Assembly (NCBI GenBank): GCA_028820845.1 | Contig: JAPPII010000122.1 | Span: forward strand, 41,975 to 105,974 | Reading direction: 5' to 3' | DNA: 64,000 nucleotides | From: Candidatus Poribacteria bacterium | GTDB taxonomy: Bacteria; Poribacteria; WGA-4E; WGA-3G | Shown here: positions 1 to 8,842 of the stretch, piece after piece | How positions within the stretch are numbered: the stretch's first letter is position 1 | Layout: each line of letters begins with the position of its first letter | Notes under the pieces: generated by a model | The model's input: the letters and a program-made list of their open reading frames with translations, nothing else | Database searches by the model: none | What the model was told of the DNA's origin: nothing | Position numbers and translations under genes: made by a program

Positions 1-1313
1 GCGATCACAAATGGGGCTTGATGGGTGCCTTCGGTCCCTATCAAGGTCCAGACGGTTTGGGGATTAGACCCAGTCATATCTCAGGATACCTCAAGTGGGA
101 TTTCGATGCCAGACCTGAAAACGGACGCCTCGGCTGGATTCAACCGGTTCAGATAACACGGAATCAGAAAATTGACGTACCCAGTTTTGAACTGATGCCG
201 GGATCTGATAAACTTTTTAAAATTGATATTCAGTCATCAGCGCGGACGCTTCGCGGTGAAGCCACGGAATTCTTTCTCATAGAAAATAGAAACAAAGCCT
301 CAGGCGCAACTTTTGATACCTACCTACCTGAGTCTGGTCTATTAATCTGGCATATTGATGAAACTGAGACCTATCCGCTTGGAAGTTTCGATGCTTCTCA
401 GCAGATATGGCTCGAAGACCCAACTGATCCTGAGCATCTCGGCATCTCTCAGCAAGATGGTGATGAATTTATAGACTTACAAGCCATTACTGACGGGGCT
501 GCTTATTCCGCAGACGATGGTCAGACTGCCTTTACCCCAGGGACTCTCCCGAATAGTAATGCCAATGATGGCACTGTTACCGGTATCTCTATTACGAACA
601 TTGGACCGGAAGGGTTAACGATTCCGATCTTAGTTTCGTTCGGTGATACTTACGAACCAAACGATACGTTCGCAAGTGCATTTCCAATCGCTTATGGAGA
701 AACCTACGAATCCTTTCTCTTCAGTCTGACGGATACACGCGATGTATACAAACTCGAAGCCGTCCACGGCGTTACTATTTTGGTGACACTTGCTGACATC
801 CCGCCAAACAAAAATTATCGTTTATCCCTTCAGGCAGAGACAGGCGAGGTGCGTGCTATAGCCGAAAACGCTACCGACATCGCTGGATTGAGAATCCTGT
901 ATCAACCGAATACGACAGAAATATTCTATCTTGTTGTAGAATCGGATGGGAGTTTCAGCAGCACCGATTCCTATCGGCTGCGTGTAGACCAACTTCAGGC
1001 AGAACCCTTTGCGCTTACAGAGATGCGCGTCTATCCAAATCCACTCCGTTCCGGTGAGGACGTGGTAACCTTTGCTTATCGTTTGTCTGCTTCCCAAGTT
1101 GCAGATAACGTCAACCTTGAGATTTTTATTCCGACGGGTGACCTCGTTTATAGTGAAACGCGCGAAAATGTAGCTGCGCAAGGGAAGTTTGAATGGCGCG
1201 GCACAACTCGCAACGGCACACCCCTTGCATCAGGCATCTATGTTTACCGTGTTTCTGCTCGGCAAGCGGATCTACTCGTTCAAGAAATTGGAAAGTTAAG
1301 CATTGTGAAATGA
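1..1313 (+). CDS. M6-like secreted metalloprotease, C-terminal part (5' end outside window)
   Basis: The frame is open from the left edge (first full codon at position 3), so only about 436 C-terminal residues are present. The first residues (WGLMGAFGP, then SHISGYLKWDF and SGLLIWHIDE) look like the back half of an M6/immune-inhibitor-A type zinc peptidase; its HExxH site would lie upstream of the window. A middle part beginning EPNDTFASAFPI resembles a pre-peptidase C-terminal (PPC) beta domain. The last ~90 residues (VYPNPLRSG to GIYVYRV) form a FlgD-like/type IX-style sorting Ig domain, also present on the peptidase at 6141-7745. Inference: an exported extracellular protease. The family call rests on a partial protein; the domain order is clearer than the exact family. 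Confidence 0.7.
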   Translation, partial: DHKWGLMGAFGPYQGPDGLGIRPSHISGYLKWDFDARPENGRLGWIQPVQITRNQKIDVPSFELMPGSDKLFKIDIQSSARTLRGEATEFFLIENRNKASGATFDTYLPESGLLIWHIDETETYPLGSFDASQQIWLEDPTDPEHLGISQQDGDEFIDLQAITDGAAYSADDGQTAFTPGTLPNSNANDGTVTGISITNIGPEGLTIPILVSFGDTYEPNDTFASAFPIAYGETYESFLFSLTDTRDVYKLEAVHGVTILVTLADIPPNKNYRLSLQAETGEVRAIAENATDIAGLRILYQPNTTEIFYLVVESDGSFSSTDSYRLRVDQLQAEPFALTEMRVYPNPLRSGEDVVTFAYRLSASQVADNVNLEIFIPTGDLVYSETRENVAAQGKFEWRGTTRNGTPLASGIYVYRVSARQADLLVQEIGKLSIVK

Positions 1314-1532
1314 GTATTGCAAATTCTTCGCACATATTTCTTGACTAAAAATTGCAGTTGTGCTAATTTAGTCAATAAAATCAGTTTTAGGCACATCGTC
1401 TATCCTTATCCTGATGTGCTTGCAATCAGCTGTAGGTGCTTCGCGCAAGAATGACTTGAATGCGCCACAGAGTAGGATATGAAATATAAACCTGCCATTT
1501 ATAGGATGGTAGCCCAGGAGGCAATATTATCA

Positions 1533-2585
1533 ATGAAATGGATGAATAAATTCACAGTACTCAATCTCCTCTTGCTATTTGCTCTCGCATTTAGCGTCGC
1601 AGGTTGTGGAACAGCACTGAGCAGCTTGTCACCCATTCAACCCGTCCATAACATAGCGGATGCCATGGCGGAACAAGCCGCAAAGCCGGACGAAGAGATA
1701 GTCGTTCCTGCTGTTCCCTCGGAGGACCTCGCTAAACCTGTGTTGAACAAGTACGGTATGGATACAGTCGGATTCCGTGTTGGAAAAGCACGCAATGCCA
1801 ATATGGAAGCGATAACCTATATTTTCGCATTTGACGAATACGCACACGCCAACGACCAGTGGAGCAGCTTCCTCAACGAATGGACAGAAACCCAAGTCCA
1901 AATCGAAACCGGAACCGGTGAAGATAGGAAGGTTGTTGACATCGTCATGATGTCTGATAAACCCGACCTGTTTGAAGTACAGTCCAGACAACCCATCCTG
2001 ACGAAAACACGGGATGGTATTACCGTTTCTATCGCATATTGGCGGCGGACGGATCTCGACCGGAAATACAACCGTGGCAACGCTTTCTCGCCTTTTTATG
2101 AAACGGAGGCTCTTTCCCAAAGCGACAAAACTGATGTGTTTTACGTCAAGATTACTAACAATCGAGAACAACACATCATCTTTGATGTGAAAAAATGCAC
2201 GATTGTTGACCAGGGTGAGAACGTCTATAGCGGGATGAATTATGACGACTTAGAGGAGCGTTTCACATACATGGCGCGCGCGACAGGCCTCTATGTAAAA
2301 AATGGTCTTGAAATAGCACGACGGATCTTAATGGAGAAACGGATGCCTATCGTTGAGAAACAGGTGGGAACGCGCCGAACAGGTGTCCAACCGGGTGAAA
2401 GTGCTGAAGGTTTCGTGCCGTTCACCCAAATAAAGTTGAATGCTACTGATTTAAAGGTTATCCTACCCATCGAAAAGGCACCGCCGCCGGGAGGGGCACA
2501 GCGTTATCAAACGATAGAATTTGAATTCCCTTTCATGCATGATAGAGGTATTCGCACTGCGCAGCCATCCCCGAGGCGTTATTAA
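1533..2585 (+). CDS. Lipoprotein of unknown function
   Basis: 350 residues. I chose ATG 1533 because AGGAGG stands at 1516-1521 and the product then begins MKWMNKFTVLNLLLLFALAF followed by the lipobox SVAGC, a clean lipoprotein signal peptide. An in-frame ATG at 1479 would put 18 unlikely residues in front of it. The mature part is soluble, with charged regions around WRRTDLDRKYNRGNAFSPFY and a later proline-rich PIEKAPPPGGAQRY. I do not recognise a family. It is probably attached to a membrane by its N-terminal Cys. It stands alone: it converges on dinG, with a shared hairpin terminator just after its stop. Confidence 0.75.
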   Translation: MKWMNKFTVLNLLLLFALAFSVAGCGTALSSLSPIQPVHNIADAMAEQAAKPDEEIVVPAVPSEDLAKPVLNKYGMDTVGFRVGKARNANMEAITYIFAFDEYAHANDQWSSFLNEWTETQVQIETGTGEDRKVVDIVMMSDKPDLFEVQSRQPILTKTRDGITVSIAYWRRTDLDRKYNRGNAFSPFYETEALSQSDKTDVFYVKITNNREQHIIFDVKKCTIVDQGENVYSGMNYDDLEERFTYMARATGLYVKNGLEIARRILMEKRMPIVEKQVGTRRTGVQPGESAEGFVPFTQIKLNATDLKVILPIEKAPPPGGAQRYQTIEFEFPFMHDRGIRTAQPSPRRY

Positions 2586-2626
2586 ATCGCTGAGATAAGT
2601 TGTGCTACGTGTTATCTACACATTTT

Positions 2627-2666
2627 AAGATGCCCGCGGTCCCTTGTGCTGTGGGCATCTTTTATT
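2627..2666. terminator. Bidirectional intrinsic terminator between convergent genes
   Basis: A 9-bp perfect stem, AAGATGCCC (2627-2635) with GGGCATCTT (2653-2661), can extend inward with G-U pairs. TTTATTTTT follows on the + side and AAAATG on the - side. It sits between the stops of the lipoprotein gene (+) and dinG (-), so it can serve both. Confidence 0.8.
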
Positions 2667-4626
2667 TTTCAACAATTTCGCAGTTTGGCAGCGAGTCCAA
2701 AAACTGCTTTCCATAGTACCGCGTCTTAATTCGTGGATCAAGAATAACGACAATCCCTGTGTCTGTTTGCGTCCGGATGAGTCGTCCAAATCCCTGTTTT
2801 AGGCGTAATATCGCTTCCGGTAAGCTAAATTCAAAAAATTCGTTTCCACCGCTCTCCTTAATCTGTTTCACGCGTGCCTCCATTACTGGATGCGTCGGCA
2901 CCTCAAACGGAAGTCTTGTAATGATGACATTACTGAGTGCCTCACCGCGGACATCAACCCCTTCCCAGAAACTTGATGTTCCGAACAGCACCGAATCCGT
3001 ATCCTCACGAAACGCTTGAAGCATATCGGTCCGTGAGAGTTCCCTGCCTTGTTTGAAGCCGGTAATCCCAATCTCTTCAAGATCGGGAGCGACCGCATCG
3101 TATACTTCATCCATCATTTTGTAACTTGTAAATAGAACGAATGCTTTACCGTGCGTCAGTTCCAGATAGTGTTTGATTTTCTGGGTTACTATCGGTACAA
3201 ATTCACTACTATTTGGATCCGGCATGTACCGCGGGATATGAATCTGAACCTGCTTTTTGAAATCAAACGGTGAGTGCACAAGTAGTTCACGACATTCATT
3301 GATTCCTATTCGATTTTTAAAGTAAGCAAAATTGCGGTTTGTGGAGAGCGTAGCACTCGTCATTACAACACTATTTTTTATGCTGAAAAGATGGTCCTCT
3401 AATATCTGCTTTACATTCGCGGGGGTGGCATTCAAGAGAACCCGTGGTGTTCGGCCACGCATCGATATTTCAGCCCAATAGACATAGTTTGGATCGTCCT
3501 GTCGGATTATCATATCTAATTCGTCGCGGAGCCGTTGACAGTAACTGTGATGCGCCGTGATTTCTTGTTCCTCATCCTCTGTGGAAGCACTGTTCTGAAG
3601 ATCTTTCAATGTCCGTTCAAGGTCTGTGAGTGGTGTGTCAAGGGAATTTCTGACGAAGTTGCTTTCATGGATACGCTGTGTGAGGGAAGTACCGTAACCT
3701 TGATCATCAACTTCGTGAAGGGCATCAATAATTGTCTGAAAAAGAGTGTTGGCTTGCTCACGTGCTTCCTCGACTTGAGTCGTCAATTGTTTTGACTCGA
3801 AGAGTTTTGCCACACTGGAAAGCGAGTCGAGGAGCCACTTAACGCGGGTGTTACTAAAATTAACGCTCCCATGGTTAGTCGCTGTCGCTTCTAAATGGTG
3901 GGCTTCATCGATAATGAGGTAGTCGTATTCAGGTAAGACACCCAGTGCTTCTGTGCTCTCTTTACGAATCGCGAGATCGCTAAAGAGGAGGTGGTGATTC
4001 ACAATCAGTAAGTCTGCATCCTGCATCTCTCTTCGAACATTAAAATAGAAACAGGTATTGTAGGTCTCACACTGCCGCCCGAGGCAGTTGTCTCTGTCGG
4101 ATGCAACTTTATCCCAAACTTGAGAGTTTGGTTGCCACGGTAGATCTGCTGTGCTGCCATCTACCGTCCAATTCACCCATTCCTCAATTTCTGCAACTTC
4201 TTCGACTTCTTCCAATGTATCAAACAAACCCCGTTCATAATTGCGTAAGTTTTTAAGTCGTCTTCGCGAGAGATAATTACGCCGTCCCTTGGCAAGCACC
4301 ACATTAAAATCGCGGGGGAGTATCCGCCGCAAAAATGGAATATCTTTTGTGACCAACTGTTCTTGCAGACTGATAGTATTCGTTGAAATAACGACTTTCT
4401 GCTCCGCTTTAAGCGCAAGAGAGATCGCCGGTATCAGATAAGCAAAACTCTTACCTACACCTGTCCCGGCTTCAACAATTAGGTGTTCAGCGTCTATGAA
4501 CGCCCGAGCCACCTCGTGTGCCATTTGTAATTGTTCTTGGCGGAACTCATACCCGTCCAGGTGTTCTGAGATGAGTCCGCCCGGACTAAAGATTTTTCTG
4601 AGAGTAAGGGGGCTTGATGTTGTCAT
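2662..4626 (-). CDS. dinG: DinG/XPD-type ATP-dependent DNA helicase
   Basis: 654 residues, close to the usual DinG length. Walker A is EAGTGVGKS (residues 52-60), Walker B is DEAH (240-243), and the C-terminal motifs TSSFWEGVDVRG and QGFGRLIR are intact, giving a superfamily 2 5'-3' helicase that unwinds damaged or R-loop/G4-containing DNA. The iron-sulfur insert keeps three cysteines (C181, C186, C192). The position where the first cluster Cys is usually found, in the GRxNYLCxxRL context, reads GRRNYLSRRRL, with Ser at about 120. The gene is monocistronic and convergent with the lipoprotein gene. The helicase assignment is firm; whether the protein still binds a 4Fe-4S cluster is open. Confidence 0.93.
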   Translation of the reverse strand: MTTSSPLTLRKIFSPGGLISEHLDGYEFRQEQLQMAHEVARAFIDAEHLIVEAGTGVGKSFAYLIPAISLALKAEQKVVISTNTISLQEQLVTKDIPFLRRILPRDFNVVLAKGRRNYLSRRRLKNLRNYERGLFDTLEEVEEVAEIEEWVNWTVDGSTADLPWQPNSQVWDKVASDRDNCLGRQCETYNTCFYFNVRREMQDADLLIVNHHLLFSDLAIRKESTEALGVLPEYDYLIIDEAHHLEATATNHGSVNFSNTRVKWLLDSLSSVAKLFESKQLTTQVEEAREQANTLFQTIIDALHEVDDQGYGTSLTQRIHESNFVRNSLDTPLTDLERTLKDLQNSASTEDEEQEITAHHSYCQRLRDELDMIIRQDDPNYVYWAEISMRGRTPRVLLNATPANVKQILEDHLFSIKNSVVMTSATLSTNRNFAYFKNRIGINECRELLVHSPFDFKKQVQIHIPRYMPDPNSSEFVPIVTQKIKHYLELTHGKAFVLFTSYKMMDEVYDAVAPDLEEIGITGFKQGRELSRTDMLQAFREDTDSVLFGTSSFWEGVDVRGEALSNVIITRLPFEVPTHPVMEARVKQIKESGGNEFFEFSLPEAILRLKQGFGRLIRTQTDTGIVVILDPRIKTRYYGKQFLDSLPNCEIVEK

Positions 4627-4724
4627 GGCCTATCTCTTATTGGATATTACCGCTGCGCGAATCAGTTTCTGGTGAGAGAACAACAAAAAATTAAATTGTG
4701 TCTCGGGCGATCCGAGGACTCCAT

Positions 4725-6065
4725 TTAATCGCTGAGGGTCATTGTTACCTTATCTGTACCGTAACTATTTTTAATCTCAAGGATAACCTGTTCAAGATCA
4801 ACACCTACTTTCTGGAGAAGGGCATCAAAATCCTGGGCACTCCTAACGTTTTCACCATTGACCTTAACGATGAGAGACCCTTGTGGAATTGGGCTATTTA
4901 CCTGAACCCTGTCAACAATAACACCGCGATCCTCTTCGGTTAAATAAGTATATCTCTCGAAATCACCCTTTTCCAGCTTTCGGACTGTTAGACCGAGGCG
5001 GCGCCACGCCACGGAGTTGTTTTCAAAAGGTCTGCCCGCTTGTAAGGCAGGCATTTCTGCTATTGTTACGGTGAATATCCGCTCATGTCCCTCTCGGAGG
5101 ACGGTAACCTGTGAACTCTTACCGACTTGCGAATCAGCAATCCACATTTTGAATTCGTTGATATCGTCAACTTTCTTCCCATTGTACCCAACAATAATGT
5201 CGTTTCTCTGTAATCCACCGAGATGTGCAGGCATATCTCTTAGAACGCTCATAACCCGAATCCCTTGTGTTGCGGGTTGCATGCGAATGCCGAGAAAACC
5301 GCGAATGATTCTTCCGTTTGCAATCAACTGCGTTCCAATCTTTTCCACAAGGTTGCTGGGAATAGCAAAGCCCGCACCTGCTCTAACGGCGTTCGTCGCG
5401 GGCGTATCGTCGGGGCGTCGTATTAACGCATTGATCCCAATAACTTCGCCGTGGATATTCAGTAATGGCCCCCCACTGTTTCCCGTATTGATCCAAGCAT
5501 CTGTTTGAATAAAATCTTGGTACCGAATAAGACCGCGCTCCGGCAGAATAATACGTTCTTTCCCACTTACAATACCGGTCGTCACTGTATGGTTGAGCCG
5601 GAATGGGTTTCCGATAGCAATAGCGAACTGACCAACTTGCACCTGCTCAGAATCTGCTAATTGAAGGATTGGAAGTTCTTCTTTTGCATCAATTTTTAAA
5701 ACAGCAATATCGGTGTTAGGATCCGTCCCCGTTAATTTGGCTTCAAATGGGTTCCCGTCCAGCAATTGGACGTGAATGACTGCCGCATCCCTCACGACAT
5801 GGTAATTCGTCAGAATATAACCGTCTTTGCGAAAAATAAATCCGGAACCTTCTTGTTGAAACCGGTTTCCTTCGCTCCAGCGTTCGACACTCACACCGAC
5901 AATAGCAGGTTTGCTTTGTTTGGCAATACTTACGAACGCATTTTCGATTGAACTGAGGAGTTCAACATTTGTAGGCTGTGTGGTGCTACTACAAGAAGAG
6001 ATGATGACACTCACGCTAACAAGGAAAATTATCAAATGAGAATAGACACTGATATTTTTTTTCAT
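4725..6065 (-). CDS. DegP/HtrA-type serine protease, predicted lipoprotein
   Basis: 446 residues. The N-terminus is hydrophobic and ends in the lipobox ISSC (Cys25), so the protein is predicted to be lipid-anchored, unlike soluble periplasmic DegP. The trypsin-like triad is visible: His89 in TNYHVV, Asp119 in PNTDIAVLKID and Ser197 in TGNSGGPLLN. Two PDZ domains follow, the first around RGFLGIRMQP to VGKSSQVTVLREG and the second in the last 90 residues (RLGLTVRKL to VILEIKNSYG). The role is envelope protein quality control. A good promoter lies immediately upstream (6103-6132), and AGGAGA precedes the ATG. It is the only gene in its transcript as far as can be seen. Confidence 0.92.
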   Translation of the reverse strand: MKKNISVYSHLIIFLVSVSVIISSCSSTTQPTNVELLSSIENAFVSIAKQSKPAIVGVSVERWSEGNRFQQEGSGFIFRKDGYILTNYHVVRDAAVIHVQLLDGNPFEAKLTGTDPNTDIAVLKIDAKEELPILQLADSEQVQVGQFAIAIGNPFRLNHTVTTGIVSGKERIILPERGLIRYQDFIQTDAWINTGNSGGPLLNIHGEVIGINALIRRPDDTPATNAVRAGAGFAIPSNLVEKIGTQLIANGRIIRGFLGIRMQPATQGIRVMSVLRDMPAHLGGLQRNDIIVGYNGKKVDDINEFKMWIADSQVGKSSQVTVLREGHERIFTVTIAEMPALQAGRPFENNSVAWRRLGLTVRKLEKGDFERYTYLTEEDRGVIVDRVQVNSPIPQGSLIVKVNGENVRSAQDFDALLQKVGVDLEQVILEIKNSYGTDKVTMTLSD

Positions 6066-6102
6066 GGCATTCTCCTGTCCTATCTTTATCTCTCTATAGC
6101 GT

Positions 6103-6132
6103 ATTTTAGCACAGTTTCTCGGAATTTGTCAA
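6103..6132 (-). promoter_or_regulatory. Sigma-70 promoter for the DegP-type gene
   Basis: On the minus strand TTGACA (6127-6132) and TAAAAT (6103-6108) are 18 bp apart, about 40 bp before the start codon at 6065. The -35 box ends 9 bp from the stop of the M28 peptidase gene. Confidence 0.75.
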
Positions 6133-6140
6133 GCGTTTCA

Positions 6141-7745
6141 CTACCTCAGAATCGCCAATTTCTCCAGATAGGTATAGGTCTCACCTTTGGACGTAGCCGA
6201 GATATGGCACATATAAATTCCCGGAGACACGGCTAATCCGTAAGAGGTCTGCTGGTTCCACCACGTTCGCCATACCCGCGGATCTAACCGGGCAGAAACC
6301 CCTTCAATCCGCTTTATCAGATTGCCACCTGAATCATAAATCACCACCCGCAGGTCTGTTATAGCCGCGTTGGCTTCGACGCGAAATTCGGTTAAACCGT
6401 CTGAATACGCCGGATTCGGAAACACAATGACCGTTTTCCACGAAAAGGCTTGCGTTAAAATAACGGATTCTGAAACTGAAACCGCGCCAAGTGGATAACG
6501 TGCTATGGCTTGAAGAACGTTCACCCCCGGTTGCAGTGGCACTGTAGCCGTATAGGTTTGCGTTTCTCGGTTAAGTGATGCTTCCGCGCGACTCGGATGG
6601 ATAACAATGTCAATCGGAAAACCTGAATGAAATGTCCCCGTAACCTCTAATTCACTCTCTTGGGTCGTTGGTGGCAGTCGTAGCGTTATCTGTGGCGGCT
6701 GCCGCGCCGGATGAAACGTATCCGTGAGAAGGCTATCCATTGTAACAAGCACGAGTTGTGCCACCTTTCTCACTAAATTGAAGTTCACTTTATCAGCAGT
6801 ATCAGCAGATGTATGATAAAAGGGATTGGCATCGTAATTCTGTGAATCTCGCCACGGTGTGGAGCTCTCAGTTAAAGTAACCGCATTGTAACCGCTATCC
6901 CAGAAAGGTTTATGGGAAGAAATATCAACGAATTCATCTTGGGTGCGACGAATCTTCAAGCCAATGTCGTACCACGCATTTGCGATTGTAAGGGCGCGCC
7001 CTATCCATGCTGAATCGTTATTGGTGATAATTTCAACGAGATCGCTTTTCCAATTGAAACCCAGCATGTCTAAGTTAAAAACACCGACAATGTTTTCACG
7101 TTGACGGTCGGTATCTGCTCCAGTGCTTTGATCTATAGCAGCTGCCTCTTGAACATAATGACGGCTGCCAAGAAAGCCGAGTTCCTCACCGCCTAACGCG
7201 ACGAATCTTATCTCGTGATCGTATTCATATCGGCTTAAGAGGTGTGCAATCTCCAACATCGCTGCAACGCCTGTACCGTTGTCGTTCGCACCGGGTGCAG
7301 TAGAGGCTAATGGGTTCCAATTCGGCTCGCGCACCGCCTGCGTATCGTAATGCGCACAGATGATAAAGATGCGGTTACTGGACGAAAGTGGATGCCGAGG
7401 TAGGACAGCCACTATATTTTTAACGCCACCAAAAACCTGTTCTGTGACCTCTATGCGTGGTGAGCGGCGAAACGCATTGGTAATGTAACGCACTACGTTA
7501 TCCGTCGCTTCACGGTGGTGTGTGCTGCGTGTTCGGAGTGCCCCTGAACGACCAATGTTCTCCTGCAGTGCTGTCACCCGCGCTTCAAGTTGCTCAGATT
7601 GCACCAGGGTGAGTAGTTCATCACCGCGGGACAAAAGGGGATCGTCCGCTGCTATTGTAGTGAAAATGGGGATAGAAAAAAAAACAAGAAAAATGGCGTA
7701 TCTGCTTACTCGCGTTCGCCAGTAATCTCTTAATTGACTTGACAT
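6141..7745 (-). CDS. Secreted M28-family zinc aminopeptidase with C-terminal sorting domain
   Basis: 534 residues. A hydrophobic segment at about 15-32 acts as signal. The M28 di-zinc site is complete: His132 (CAHYDTQ), bridging Asp155 (PGANDNGTG), Glu187/188 (LGGEELGFLG), Asp226 (FNLDMLGF) and the late His in FYHTSADTAD. Known role of the family: removal of N-terminal amino acids from peptides. After the catalytic domain come a beta-rich linker and a FlgD-like C-terminal domain (VFPNPAYSDG to SPGIYMCHI), suggesting export and surface attachment by the same route as the protease at the left edge. The gene diverges from the GTPase at 7887 and has its own promoter. Confidence 0.9.
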   Translation of the reverse strand: MSSQLRDYWRTRVSRYAIFLVFFSIPIFTTIAADDPLLSRGDELLTLVQSEQLEARVTALQENIGRSGALRTRSTHHREATDNVVRYITNAFRRSPRIEVTEQVFGGVKNIVAVLPRHPLSSSNRIFIICAHYDTQAVREPNWNPLASTAPGANDNGTGVAAMLEIAHLLSRYEYDHEIRFVALGGEELGFLGSRHYVQEAAAIDQSTGADTDRQRENIVGVFNLDMLGFNWKSDLVEIITNNDSAWIGRALTIANAWYDIGLKIRRTQDEFVDISSHKPFWDSGYNAVTLTESSTPWRDSQNYDANPFYHTSADTADKVNFNLVRKVAQLVLVTMDSLLTDTFHPARQPPQITLRLPPTTQESELEVTGTFHSGFPIDIVIHPSRAEASLNRETQTYTATVPLQPGVNVLQAIARYPLGAVSVSESVILTQAFSWKTVIVFPNPAYSDGLTEFRVEANAAITDLRVVIYDSGGNLIKRIEGVSARLDPRVWRTWWNQQTSYGLAVSPGIYMCHISATSKGETYTYLEKLAILR

Positions 7746-7784
7746 AAGAATAAGAATCTTGTACCCTATTTAACAGTTTCTTTT

Positions 7785-7813
7785 ATTTTAACAGAATTTA
7801 TTGCGATTGTAAA
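7785..7813 (-). promoter_or_regulatory. Sigma-70 promoter for the M28 peptidase gene
   Basis: Minus-strand TTTACA (7808-7813), a 17-bp spacer and TAAAAT (7785-7790) lie about 40 bp before the ATG at 7745. Confidence 0.6.
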
Positions 7814-7886
7814 CAGAGATAACGTTTTACTCCTGTGAAACCGAGGTGTGCTAAGCCAACCCCTATGGCGATGGAGATAGACGAAA

Positions 7887-8840
7887 ATGCCAGCGAATCT
7901 ACCCCCAACCTACTATAAACTCAAACACCAGCATGAAGCCGCCAAAACAGATGAAGAGCGACTCAGTTTGTTAGAGGAGATGTTGCGCATCATCCCTAAA
8001 CACAAAGGCTCCGAAAAGGTTGTTTCTGACATACGCCACCGTATCGCGAAAATCAAAAAAGGACCAACCGCAGCAGGTGGCAAAGCAACTGGTAAGAGAA
8101 ACTACAGTGAGCATATTCCTAAGCAAGGCGCGGGACAGGTCGTTCTCCTTGGACCTCCAAATGGTGGTAAATCGCAAATGCTCGCGAACTGGACAAACGC
8201 TAAAACAGAAGTTTCGCCGACACCCTACACAACGACAATGCCGACGGTCGGAATGCTGCCCTATGAAAACATACAATTCCAGATCATTGATACCCCTTCG
8301 ATTACGCCAGATTTTGTCTTGCCAACAGTATTGACGCTCACCCGTAATGCCGATCTCCCTTTGCCTGTTATCAGTCTTGCAAGCGACAATCTCTTAGACG
8401 ATCTTGATGTCGTGGTAGCACTCCTTGATGAGGCAGACCGTGAGATACCAGAGAACGGAACCCTTATTGTTGCTAATCAACTTGACGCTTCTGGCGCGGA
8501 GGAGAGGCTTGATATTCTCAAAGAATTTTATGGAGACGTATATCGGATTTGTCCGATTTCTGCTGAAACTGACGAAGGCAAAGATGCCTTATTTCAAGAA
8601 ATCTATACGGAATTAAACATCTTACGCGTCTATCCGAAGGCACCCGGGAAACCGATAGAACACGATGAACCCATTGTTCTCCCTACAGGGGCAACTGTCC
8701 TTGATGCCGCGCGCAATTTACACAAAGATTTTGCTGAATTTAAGTTCGCACGGATATGGGGACCCGAATGGCACGATGGACAATCTGTCAGTCGCAATGA
8801 TGTCGTTTACGATGGAGATGTCGTCGAATTTCATTTGTAG
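7887..8840 (+). CDS. Obg/DRG-type GTPase with C-terminal TGS domain
   Basis: 317 residues. A helical N-terminus of ~80 residues precedes the G domain. G1 is LGPPNGGKS (88-96), G2/G3 are in the PTVGMLPYENIQ and IDTPS region, and a TGS domain closes the protein (LPTGATVLDAARN to DVVYDGDVVEFHL), the layout of the DRG branch of the Obg superfamily. These proteins bind ribosomes or RNA. The G4 element appears to be NQLD rather than NKxD, and G3 is DTPS rather than DxxG, so guanine specificity may be relaxed. It is followed after 2 nt by the VWA gene, so the two are probably cotranscribed. Confidence 0.85.
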   Translation: MPANLPPTYYKLKHQHEAAKTDEERLSLLEEMLRIIPKHKGSEKVVSDIRHRIAKIKKGPTAAGGKATGKRNYSEHIPKQGAGQVVLLGPPNGGKSQMLANWTNAKTEVSPTPYTTTMPTVGMLPYENIQFQIIDTPSITPDFVLPTVLTLTRNADLPLPVISLASDNLLDDLDVVVALLDEADREIPENGTLIVANQLDASGAEERLDILKEFYGDVYRICPISAETDEGKDALFQEIYTELNILRVYPKAPGKPIEHDEPIVLPTGATVLDAARNLHKDFAEFKFARIWGPEWHDGQSVSRNDVVYDGDVVEFHL

Positions 8841-8842
8841 TT

